Positions 10,501 through 18,834 of a stretch of 64,000 nucleotides of DNA are shown piece after piece. The position numbers were made by a program, and so were the translations under genes. The notes under the pieces were generated by a model. The model saw nothing but the letters and a program-made list of their open reading frames with translations, ran no database searches and was not told the DNA's origin. Origin of the DNA: Eutreptiella sp. 'Long Island Sound 2002'. Lineage: Eukaryota > Euglenozoa > Euglenophyceae > Eutreptiales > Eutreptiaceae. Location: positions 188,369,885 to 188,433,884 of the forward strand of contig OZ038379.1 of NCBI GenBank assembly GCA_964036045.1, read 5' to 3'. How positions within the stretch are numbered: position 1 is the first letter of the stretch; each line of letters opens with the position of its first letter.

Positions 10501-10783
10501 CGTCGGGTAAGAATGCATTGGATTGGAGATTTACCTCTGATCCATTATCACACAAACAAGTGGCGAGGTGGAAATTTCCCTTGCAATCAGAGACCCACAG
10601 CTTTGTGACAAACTGACGAGCCCTGTGCTTGGACTGTACACCAACCTCGTCCACTACAACAGAAGGATCCGTTGCCGGATCCAGGGGAGAGGAGACAAGC
10701 GACCCTACATCAAGTAATGGTCGATCAGGAATTTGGGGATCATGCCTGAAATCGCCTGGGGAGGGGCGATTTTCGTGGCTCCC
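7559..10783 (-). CDS. A2 Pol: protease, methyltransferase-like domain, RT, RNase H
   Basis: Open frame from the gag UAG (10784-10786) to a UAG at 7559-7561. Counted from 10654: retropepsin-like protease around residue 35 with Asp-Asn-Gly in place of Asp-Thr/Ser-Gly; then at about 205-345 a domain with an Asp-Ala-Phe-Ala-Asn motif, Ile-Asn-Pro-Pro-Phe (NPPF at 262-265, 9860-9871) and a Val-Pro-Leu-Trp motif, resembling the Dam-like methyltransferase domain of DIRS elements; then a Ser/Asp-rich linker; RT with Tyr-Ile-Asp-Asp at 700-703 (8546-8557); RNase H with Thr-Asp-Ala-Ser and a terminal Asp-Ala-Leu-Ser-Arg motif. The frame has no ATG near its start, so it is probably made as a Gag-Pol fusion. 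The extra domain is the unusual part. Confidence 0.92.
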   Translation of the reverse strand, partial: GSHENRPSPGDFRHDPQIPDRPLLDVGSLVSSPLDPATDPSVVVDEVGVQSKHRARQFVTKLWVSDCKGNFHLATCLCDNGSEVNLQSNAFLPDDCVFESPHPVTLEGVSGHSLAGGQRGCYISTHLVAQDLWEEQNVEEVVLKDDYFYRADIKYDLYLGHPWLRKNRVAPVGHRRCFLLESGPLERPEFRFLHAGFKSAEEFLKQKVTSKFGEDVTIAEVNGSADYSQELECLRRDSQPRRPSRWHSSSYRVVDKWRDAICEYFHEHHSFWPQYDAFANRMNKRFDKHFSDAWTHKWDKKLWINPPFHLIQQVIHKIKQDKTQAILVVPLWDDKPWFQELQDICVDYIELPRKIKLYARDDTGPLPQRSWSSLAFLVDGKLSDSNSADSSTDSCVGSESEVERGTDDESLFSDFCPSDTQGDSTSNGSASPPSSPIRSTSKRIFSARARKNPQSRRKFRVFYEKPPVEAFMDPFEELDREENLWDFDTRPTYLQEAVDTDLFRDIRKKILPAKAEEVAKVFSTVIPGDQVDTELCSKSREKIFEERKDTTLSGKLIKDPPVRGQFGEAFIELREGYKAKKQRPYENHGHKHEILRKIIERNLREFGWLEGCMTSEWCCSPFTVPKPPPADQNTIDGWRMVVDFRNLNAETKADSHPLPLIEEEIAKRARGRLFSVLDLRHGFHQMPLRKDSRPLTCMCTPCGPVQWTVMPMGLKNAPSFFQRMMEDVLFTTHPELRAFVSVYIDDIIIATEGEGLTEAELVALHEKQLNQVLDILDANQLICGPKKGKLFLKSVEFCGSLLENGTRRPSPGKLVAIQKWKRPETITELRGFLGCCNFYHTFVPNYAKFAAPLTELLKVGRDAGKAGSKVRVKWTDECEEAFHHLKAALCEVATLHVPQFDRPFYIRTDASRYAIGAVLEQVDEATGDHYPLAFWSRKLAPRQMQWSPREQETYAIICALKKYQSWVGTNRVEVLTDHRSLEYWATEHIDTVASPAGRRARWHEFLSLFDLHVSYLPGKHNTVADALSRWAYPASEGLQSTNIHGTEQDRHVIIEWDQEEKKLIRRACMQCAVK

Positions 10784-10786
10784 CTA
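10784..10786 (-). promoter_or_regulatory. Candidate UAG readthrough site between gag and pol (A2)
   Basis: UAG followed by GGG AGC CAC. The frame is open on both sides and the pol frame continues directly. The same arrangement occurs in A1 (2907-2909) and A3 (45078-45080), and with related context in B and C. This matches stop-codon readthrough as used by gammaretroviruses (UAG followed by a purine-rich codon); actual readthrough is inferred. Confidence 0.6.
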
Positions 10787-13644
10787 GGCGTTCTGACCTC
10801 CAGCGGCTGCGTTAACATTGTGAACACAGCCTGTTTCGTCGATCCATTCATCTTGGAACGGATCATCCGCTGGATTCAGAGCATTTTCGACGTAATCTCG
10901 ATCCGCATCAGACACCTGGTCTGCACCTGAGACCTGATCCACACGATGGTTGCCCTTTCCTCGTCCACGGCCACGGCCGCCGGATGATGGGCCACCACCG
11001 TCGCCACGCCCTCTGCCCTTACCTGAGAAGGGGGTTCCCGAAGGATTTCCTTTACCTTTACCCTGTGATCCTGGAGCATTTCCTTTATTTGTACCGGATT
11101 GAGGGGTTTGGCCTGGATTTCGATTTCCGCCTCCGGCGTTGACATTAGGACCTGTCTGGCCATTCGGCTGCCCACCGGAACCGGATGGAGTCCGATTCCC
11201 TTTGCCTTGGGACCCGCCAGGGCCTCCAGTATTTTTGTTCCCACCGGAGGGAGTCGAATTACCCTTTCCCCCCTTGGCACCATGCACCTGTCTGTCATTC
11301 CTGTCTGAATTCTGCGAATTACTGACATTTTTACCAATCACCTTGTGATCGTAAGCAGACCATCGGTGATTAGCAGTAGAATGCGTCTTAGCTCGGTTCG
11401 TAGAACCTAGAAGAAGGCAGATGCTACAATGATCCTGAACATTCCGGGTGTCATTCACCTTTTTGTTACCCTTTTGGGCCCGATTTTGGGTGTTTTGCTG
11501 GGTATTCTTGTTTCCCCCAAGACGCTCATGGAAATTTTGATTGGCGGCGTCAGCGAGCCTCTCAACCTCTTCCCACAGTTCCTGCGGAGTGAACGAAAAC
11601 ACCCAGTTCCTGGCCTTCAGGCGATGGCCGTGGAAACTTACTCCCCTATTGAGGACTTGGACAAACAAGTCCCGATTCCTCGTGTTCATTAAACTTGATT
11701 TTCCACGCGTTGTCAGTGAATTTCACCTTGGTAAACGACGTGGGGGAGCACTTTTGAAGTGCCTCCCTGACGGTAAACCGGTTGGCCGAGGCGTCAAAGC
11801 CATCGATCTCCGCCCACCAGGTCTTGACCTTTTCTTCGGATTGTTTATTCCGAAGGGTGGCGGCGGTTTCAGAGGGGATCTTGTCAAAAATCAGATTTTT
11901 CAGCTCGGCACTAGAAAATTTTTCGCCTGAATGTTCAGATTCTTCTACGAGATTCCAGAAGCGCTGTCTCTTGTCCTGCACTTCGTGCAAGATTAATCGA
12001 GAGAATGAAGGAAAATTCTTCAACATCTGGTGGTAATGGTCCTCAGGCAGCCGGGATCCACGTACCTCCAACTGTTCCCACACCTCATCAAAGGTAAGGG
12101 GGGAACTTGAATCCTCACGATCACTCCAGGTTCTGAGCCAAGTATTGGCCGGCGCTCCCTCAAGGCAGTCCAAGAGCGCCATCAGGAACTGATCATCCTG
12201 GAGTTTTTGAGTCTTAACCCACAGTTTAAATTCCCGTTGGAACTGAGGCCAACGTCTGGGGTTCCCATTATACTTCGGCTGCTTGGCAACCTGACGAAGT
12301 CGCAATGATGTAGGATTTAGGAGTGAATCCAGCCCAACACCGGCCGTAATGGTAGACACCTTCGCGGCATCATTAGCCACACCAGCTCCGGCGAGGGTCT
12401 GGGCGAGCAACATCTGGGCAATTGCATTGGAATCAACAGCAGGAAGGGTAGTACGGGAGGCAGTTCTTTTGGCATTCTGAACCTCAGTCCTAGCCTTCGC
12501 CGATCTACTCTGAGATCGAGAGATTGTAACCCTTTCCTTGAGCTTAGTCCTGCTGATCCTTGCGTCGGTGGTCTTAGAGTCCACCGAAGGAGCAATCGAA
12601 AAAATTTCTGTCGCCTCCTCCGACGGTTCTGTTGTTTGTTCCACCGATGATGCGCCCTCAGACCTCATGTGGGTCTTGAAAAGATCTTTAATTCCCAGCG
12701 TTTGAATGATGAGTTGCATTTGATCTTTGAGCAATTGGAGCTCAGAGTCTCGCTGAGATGTGCAAGAGCAGTCGGCAGGACAGTACATACCGTGTCCTGA
12801 AGGGCCTGAGCAGGCTGTCGGACCGCTAATCTCAGTGGTTCGCAGCCAGGAGTCCACTTGGGGAGCTCCTTCAGTCCTAATTTCCAGGCTTGCCTGCCTA
12901 GCTGCCTCTAAAATTCCTTCCTCAACCGCGGCGGCTAGATCGTCGCGGATGGAAACAGAGGGATGAGGGGCGGAGGGCCCGGCAACAGGTGCCTTGGTCT
13001 TCTCCTTCGGGAAGGGGCTTGCCTCCCAGATCTGCAAGAAAATGGCAAAAGATTCATCTTCTTGAGAACACCACCACATCCTGGTATTAATTTCTTCTTG
13101 AAGGAGGAAAAAATATTCAAATAAAAAATCAGAGGCGATTCTTTCTTGTCCCATCAGCTTAGACGTGGCTAATAGACACAGGGCCTCAAGCGCCTCAAGG
13201 TTACGGGCCACTTCCGAAGACAAATGGTTGTCCCATTGTGCCCATGAGGCTGGTCTATTATAGGTAGGTACCTCACCTGGACCACCCATCTCAATGTCGT
13301 CAATGTCGGCATCGATGGTCACAAAATGTGAACATTGGTACGGAGTATTAGTACCTGCCAGGTCCGTAAGCTCCACCGGAGCGTTGCCATTAGCGTAGGC
13401 TGGGAGATTCCAGCTGCTTGATGGCCAATTTCGACTGGGATCTTGATTGTAATCTGGGCCTCCACAGCTGCTGATTTGTGTCCTTCTTGGGCAATTTGGG
13501 CTTGCGCAAGGCATTCCTCTCAAGGCCTCGTTCGCACAGCACCACGGGAGCGTGATCGTTACGTCTCCGGAGGTGGCGGAGTCTACGGGGCCATACTGAG
13601 GGGCTAGCTGTGGTTGGGACACCAAAGGAACAACATTCAGGTAG

Positions 13645-13656
13645 CCTCTGCTACCA
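13645..13656 (-). other. A2 primer-binding site (initiator tRNA-Met type)
   Basis: Minus-strand TGGTAGCAGAGG immediately after the 5' LTR with no spacer. It is complementary over 12 nt to the CCA-tailed 3' end of an initiator tRNA-Met of the animal type (acceptor AGCAGAG...CUCUGCUA). It is inside the gag frame, read as Gly-Ser-Arg-Gly. Confidence 0.88.
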
Positions 13657-14188
13657 TGAAAGTGCTGCCCTGGGTCGTTGTGGGTGCCGGAGGGCTCGGG
13701 GCCGGCAAGACCAGTGGGGCAGGCACGCGAGGAGTCTCCCTGGATGTTGTTATTGGGTGTAGAACCGGACACTCGGACACCAACGGAGGCGAGAGCAGCG
13801 ACAACAGAAGCAAGGTCCATGCTGATTGTGGTCCGGCAGAAAATCCCAGTCTATGAAGAAAATTGAGGGGAATTATCCTAAATACATCTGAGTGTCCAAA
13901 ACTGTCCGAATGAATTTAAATAATCCATTTATGTAAAATTGTCTGGCCGATCTGGCCCGCGAGCGCGCGTCAACGGCAAATGGCGATTCCAGCTAAAATA
14001 GCGGAATGCGGCGGATTTACGGGAAATGGACCGCGGAATCAAATCCGGCATAACAGAAATATATAGGAAATATCCTGTGACTGAGCTGCGAGGCGGCAAT
14101 TCCGCCGAAGCAAAGAAAATGACCAAAATGTAGCCAATCTGGGCAGAATGTCTGAAAATCTGAGCAGATGGGGCTAGCCGCACTTACA
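13657..14188 (-). repeat. A2 5' LTR
   Basis: 532 bp, TG...CA ends. It contains a TATA-like motif and, near its 3' end, the gag start at 13820. The right edge abuts target duplication TCATT (14189-14193). Confidence 0.95.
14057..14066 (-). promoter_or_regulatory. Possible TATA box in family A LTR
   Basis: CTATATATTT on the minus strand, about 122 nt into the LTR and about 240 nt upstream of the gag start. It is conserved in the A1 (around 16952) and A3 (around 48352) LTRs. Assigned by motif and position only. Confidence 0.4.
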
Positions 14189-14193
14189 TCATT
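14189..14193. repeat. Target-site duplication TCATT, right copy (A2 in A1)
   Basis: Pairs with 3418-3422 across element A2. Confidence 0.95.
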
Positions 14194-16713
14194 CCTGTCT
14201 GAATTCTGCGAATTACTGACATTTTCACCAATCACCTTGTGATCATAAGCAGACCATCGGTGATTAGCAGTAGAATGCGTCTTAGCTCGGTTCGTAGAAC
14301 CTAAAAGAAGACGAATGCTACAATGATCCTGAACATTCCGGGTGTCATTCACCTTTTTGTTGCCCTTTTGGGCCCCATTTTGGGTGTTTTGCTGGGTATT
14401 CTTGTTTCCCCCAAGACCCTCATGGAAATTTTGATTGGCGGCGTCAGCGAGCCTCTCAACCTCTTCCCACAGTTCCTGCGGGGTAAACGAAAACACCCAG
14501 TTCCTGGCCTTCAGGCGATTGCCATGGAAACTTACTCCCCTATTGAGGACTTGGACAAACAAGTCCCGATCCTCGTGTTCATTAAACTTGATTTTCCACG
14601 TGTTTTCAGTGAATTTCACCTTGGTAAACGACGTGGGGGAGCACTTTTGAAGTGCCTCCCTGACGGTAAACCGGTTGGCCGAGGCGTCAAAGCCATCGAT
14701 CTCCGCCCACCAGGTCTTGACCTTTTCTTCGGATTGTTTATTCCGAAGGGTGGCGGCGGTTTCAGAGGGGATCTTGTCAAAAATCAAATTTTTCAGCTCG
14801 GCACTAGAAAATTTTTCGCCTGAATGTTCAGATTCTCCTACGAGATTCCAGAAGCGCTGTCTCTTGTCCTGCACTTCGTGCAAGATTAATCGCGAGAACG
14901 AAGGAAAATTCTTCAACATCTGGTGGTAATGGTCCTCAGGCAGCCGGGATCCACGTACCTCCAACTGTTCCCACACCTCATCAAAGGTAAGGGGGGAACT
15001 TGAATCCTCACGATCACTCCAGGTCCTGAGCCAAGTGTTGGCCGGCGCCCCCTCAAGGCAGTCCAGGAGGGCCATCAGGAACTGATCATCCTGGAGCTTT
15101 TGAGTCTTAACCCACAGTTTAAATTCCCGTTGGAACTGAGGCCAACGTCTGGGATTCCCATTATACTTCGGTTGCTTGGCAACCTGACGAAGTCGCAATG
15201 AAGTGGGATTTAGAAGTGAATCCAGCCCAACACCGGCCGTAATGGCAGACACCTTGGCGGCATCATTAGCCACACCAGCTCCGGCGAGGGTCTGGGCGAG
15301 CAACATCTGGGCAATTGCATTGGAATCAACAGCAGGAAGGGTAGTACGGGAGGCAGTTCTTTTGGCATTCTGAACCTCAGTCCTAGCCTTCGCCGATCTA
15401 CTCTGAGATCGAGAGATTGTAACCCTTTCCTTTAGCTTAGTCCTGCTGATCCTTGCGTCGGTGGTCTTAGAGTCCACCGAAGGAGCAATCGAAAAAATTT
15501 CTGTCGCCTCCTCCGACGGTTCTGTTGTTTGTTCCACCGATGATGCGCCCTCAGACCTCATGTGGGTCTTGAAAAGATCTTTAATTCCCAGCGTCTGAAT
15601 GATGAGTTGCATTTGATCTTTGAGCAATTGGAGCTCAGTATCTCGCTGTAATCTGCAAGAGCAGTCGGCAGGACAGTACATACCGTGTCCTGAAGGGCCT
15701 GAGCAGGCTGTCGGACCGCTAATCTCAGTGGTTCGCAGCCAGGAGTCCACTTGGGGAGCTCCTTCAGTCCTAATTTCCAGGCTTGCCTGCCTAGCTGCCT
15801 CTAAAATTTCTTCCTCAACCGCGGCGGCTAGATCGTCGCGGATGGAAACAGAGGGATGAGGGGCGGAGGGCCCGGCAACAGGTGCCTTGGTCTTCTCCTT
15901 CGGGAAGGGACTTGCCTCCCAGATCTGCACAAAAATGGCAAAAGATTCATCTTCTTGAGAACACCACCACATCCTGGTATTAATTTCTTCTTGAAGGAGG
16001 AAAAAATATTCGAATAAAAAATCAGAGGCGATTCTTTCTTGACCTATCAGCTTAGACGTGGCTAATAGACACAGGGCCTCAAGCGCCTCAAGGTTACGGG
16101 TCACTTCCGAAGACAAATGGTTGTCCCATTGTGCCCATGAGGCTGGTCGATTATAGGTAGGTACCTCACCTGGACCACCCATCTCAATGTCGTCAATGTC
16201 GGCATCGATGGTCACAAAATGTGAACATTGGTACGGAGTATTAGTACCTGCCAGGTCCGTAAGCTCCACCGGAGCGTTGCCATTAGCGTAGGCTGGGAGA
16301 TTCCAGCTGCTTGATGGCCAATTTCGACTGGGATCTTGATTGTAATCTGGGCCTCCACAGCTGCTGATTTGTGTCCTTCTTGGGCAATTTGGGCTTGCGC
16401 AAGGCATTCCTCTCAAGGCCTCGTTCGCACAGCACCACGGGAGCGTGATCGTTACGTCTCCGGAGGTGGCGGAGTCTACGGGGCCATACTGAGGGGCTAG
16501 CTGTGGTTGGGACACCAAAGGAACAACATTCAGGTAGCCTCTGCTACCATGAAAGTGCTGCCCTGGGTCGTTGTGGGTGCCGGAGGGCTCGGGGCCGGCA
16601 AGACCAGTGGGGCAGGCACGCGAGGAGTCTTCCTGGATGTTGTTATTGGGGGTAGAACCAGAGACACGGACACCAACGGAGGCGAGAGCAGCGACAACAG
16701 AAGCAAGGTCCAT
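14189..16713 (-). CDS. A1 gag, 5' part (up to the A2 insertion)
   Basis: N-terminal 840 or so residues of the A1 Gag. The frame starts at 16713 within the 5' LTR, crosses the PBS and runs through the Cys-rich region, the capsid-like region and the atypical CxxC...His...His segment, ending at the A2 insertion. It then reads nonsense into the A2 LTR and stops at 14017. Unlike A2, this copy lacks the extra base near the equivalent of 11676, so the frame was intact before A2 landed. Its other half is at 2907-3422. Confidence 0.9.
16538..16549 (-). other. A1 primer-binding site
   Basis: TGGTAGCAGAGG on the minus strand, directly against the 5' LTR; same tRNA-iMet match and same in-gag position as in A2. 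Confidence 0.85.
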
Positions 16714-17081
16714 GCTGATTGTGGTCCGGCAGAAAATCCCAGTCTATGAAGAAAATTGCGGGGAATTATTCTAAATACATCTGAGTGTCCAAAACTGTCT
16801 GAAAGAATTTAAATAATCCATTTATGTAAAAAGGTCTGGCCGATCTGGCCCGCGAGCACGCGTCAGCGGCAAATGGCGATTCCAGCTAAAATAGCGGAAC
16901 GCGGCGGATTTACGGGAAATGGACCGCGGAATCAAATCCGGCATAACAGAAATATATAGGAAATATCCTGTGACTGAGCTGCGAGGCGGCGAATCCGCCG
17001 AAGCAAAGAAAATGACCAAAATGTAGCCAATCTGGGCAGAATGTCTGAAAATCTGAGCAGATGGGGCTAGCCGCACTTACA
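16550..17081 (-). repeat. A1 5' LTR
   Basis: 532 bp with TGTAAGTGC...GCACTTTCA ends, closely similar to the A2 LTRs. Its outer edge joins D LTR sequence beginning GCCTC at 17082, presumably one half of the A1 target duplication. Confidence 0.92.
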
Positions 17082-17952
17082 GCCTCACCGATACCCGCTG
17101 CCCAGCCTGTGGCTCTCTTCGCCAGGCTGGCTCAGGAATTTTCCTGGGCTGATTACGCCATCTCGATTTCTGTGGAATTTCTGTAAAATACCCCAGAAAT
17201 CGTCATTTTTCGTCATTTTTGGGCTAGCGACGACAGTTGTCGCCTGCGCGACGCAGCCCCAGATCGAAGTTTTATTTCTCGATTTCTGGGGATTTTAATC
17301 AATTTTATTATTGATTTATCGTTTTTAGAAATAAAGGAATATAACGTGACCTTTTTCGCGGCGTTCCGCGAAGGTCAATTTTTGCGAAAACAGTCACGTT
17401 CACGAATTTTTCAAAAAATCCTGAGGCGATCCCAGGAATCAGCCAGGCGCCCATGGTGTGGCCCAACAGTGGGCCTCTTCATATATAGTTTGAATTGGGA
17501 CAGAAACGCGTCGTGTCGGCTACGCGACGCGTTGGGGGGAGACACGCGAAATGAGTGTTTTTGGCTCAAAAATCACTATATTTCACTGTTTTTCGCCCAA
17601 AAACCACTGTTTGGCCCAGTTTGGGCAGGATCTCAGTGGAGATCCTGATGGCGACGACTCGTAGCCGTCAGATTTTCTGATGGCGGCGACGCCGCCGCCT
17701 TCATTTCGTCCTCTTTTTTATGCTATTTTATAGTATAGAAGTGTTACATATAGATATTACTTGTCTACATGTTTATATTGTCTACATATACCTTCATCTC
17801 TTGCCCAGGACGCCAGATTGTGTCATGGCCGAGGCAAGGATCACAGAATTCTTTGGAGAAACCCAAATTCGAGAGGAAGTCTTGGATTTCATGGGATTGG
17901 GGTCGTGCATGCCAAGGGAAGCTTGGAGGTTGCCCTCCCCCCAACCTCTTCA
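17082..17952 (+). repeat. D 5' LTR, missing first 16 bp
   Basis: Nearly identical to 18851-19721. The missing 16 bp should lie left of A1, outside the window. It contains a TATATAG motif near 17479. Confidence 0.85.
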
Positions 17953-17992
17953 AAAGAATTCTGCCGACGCCAAGGCCACCAAGGCGGTGTGA
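17825..17992 (+). pseudogene. Short LTR-initiated reading frame in D (possible gag remnant)
   Basis: ATG at 17825 inside the D LTR, 55 codons, crossing the LTR end at 17952 and stopping at UGA 17990-17992 in the interior. The LTR part is repeated at the right LTR (ATG near 19594), where it runs into flanking DNA. Families A and C also start gag inside the LTR, so this may be the remains of a gag start. No domain was recognised. Confidence 0.3.
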
Positions 17993-18222
17993 CGGCCTGC
18001 GGACGGCGACGACGCCCAGACTGCAGGAGTACCGCTTCTTCGCTGGGAAACATCTGCAGAAGCTAAGGTCCAGGGCATCAACATGATGAAGGAGGAATTC
18101 CTTGACTCCTACGATGGGTATCACCTTGGCCTCCCCATGGACACTATGGAGCCCCCAAGTCTATATTTGACCTCTGGGCAACGACCACAGCGACGACGAC
18201 GCCATCTGCGAACCGCACAAGC

Positions 18223-18460
18223 AGGCGCGTTAATTCGTCGCCTTGGGTTGGTTGGCCCTCCGGAGGTCGCCACCCTAAATAGGCGCGGGTCGCCTTGGGT
18301 AGGAAATGACCCTAAATCCCCCAAATCAGGCGCGTTAATTCGTCGCCTTGGGTTGGGAATCGACCCTAAACAGGCACGAGGAATTTGTCGCCTTTGGCAG
18401 GAAATGGCCCTAAATTCAGGCGCGAGGAATTGGTTGCCTTGGGTTTGACCCTAAATAATT
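18223..18460 (+). repeat. Minisatellite inside D, about five units of 44-58 bp
   Basis: Units begin AGGCGCG/AGGCACG at about 18223, 18281, 18328, 18372 and 18418 and contain TCGCCTTGGGT and a CCCTAAA stretch. Copies are degenerate. Confidence 0.75.
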
Positions 18461-18823
18461 TTTTTGAATTTATTGAATTATTATGTTTCCATGCCCATGG
18501 AGAAAAAGGGCCAATATGTGCGCCTCAGCGCCATCAGTCAGGTCGGAAGGACCTGCAGCGCCCCTGGTTTGGTCACTAGAGGCTAAAGGGAGTGCCAGGG
18601 ACCAGTGTGGTCGCCTGGGGGGCAATTGCCCTATGAATATATCAAGAAAAAAAAAGAAAGAAAAAAAGAAAGAAAAAAAAAGGACCTACATGGGAGTGGC
18701 ATGAAGATTTCTTACGAAGCCCCCCCCCCCCACTGTCCTGCTGATTCAGTTTGAAACCAGGGCAGTGCAGGGGTCAGAGCGCCTCCTTGGCCTTGCCTTC
18801 CTTTGGATATAGGCAAGGCTTCT

Positions 18824-18834
18824 AAGGAGGGGGG
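18824..18834 (+). other. D polypurine tract
   Basis: AAGGAGGGGGG directly before the right LTR start TGAAG. Confidence 0.65.

Larger units (their letters stand above)
10784..13820 (-). pseudogene. A2 gag, broken by a single-base insertion
   Basis: Gag of about 1010 residues in the family. Translation starts at 13820 inside the 5' LTR. The first ~54 residues are LTR-encoded, then the frame crosses the PBS. A Cys-rich N-terminal region and a second Cys-rich stretch followed by a short heptad-like helix precede the capsid-like region (an Arg-Trp-Pro-Gln-Phe core followed by Trp-rich helices). Further on are an atypical CxxC...His...His segment and a long Gly/Asn/Lys-rich nucleic-acid-binding tail. 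Compared with A1 and A3, A2 has one extra T (plus strand) at about 11676, which shifts the frame: the upstream frame ends at 11646 and the downstream part is open from 11689 to 10784. No full Gag can be made without frameshifting. Confidence 0.9.
3423..14188 (-). mobile_element. Element A2: full-length chromovirus (10,766 bp)
   Basis: Complete element on the minus strand: 5' LTR 13657-14188, PBS 13645-13656, gag, UAG, pol, 1.6-kb 3' untranslated region, polypurine tract and 3' LTR 3423-3954. Both LTRs are 532 bp and differ at about four positions. It is flanked by the TCATT duplication within gag of a same-family copy. Coding lesions: a 1-nt frameshift in gag near 11676 and an in-frame UAG at 7559-7561 between RNase H and integrase. 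It is therefore recent but probably not autonomous unless UAG is read through. Confidence 0.95.
1..17081 (-). mobile_element. Element A1: Ty3/gypsy chromovirus, partial, interrupted by A2
   Basis: Outer copy of family A, read right to left: 5' LTR at 16550-17081, gag start, then gag is broken by element A2 (3423-14188) and resumes at 3422. The copy continues through the gag stop into pol and leaves the window within the RT/RNase H region. The left end (integrase, 3' UTR, 3' LTR) lies outside the window. A1 and A2 keep a constant coordinate offset of 7877 through the gag end, methyltransferase-like and RT regions, so they differ by substitutions rather than indels there. A1 is inserted in the left LTR of element D. 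Confidence 0.93.
17953..18834 (+). other. D interior, non-coding
   Basis: 882 bp between the LTRs. No retrotransposon domain is found in any frame. It holds a five-copy minisatellite (18223-18460), an A/G-rich run near 18646-18683 and a C run near 18720-18731. Confidence 0.65.

Noticed and set aside
18223-18460. Regularly spaced short repeats considered as a CRISPR-like array
   Set aside because: Units are degenerate with no constant repeat/variable spacer pattern; a eukaryotic minisatellite inside an LTR element.
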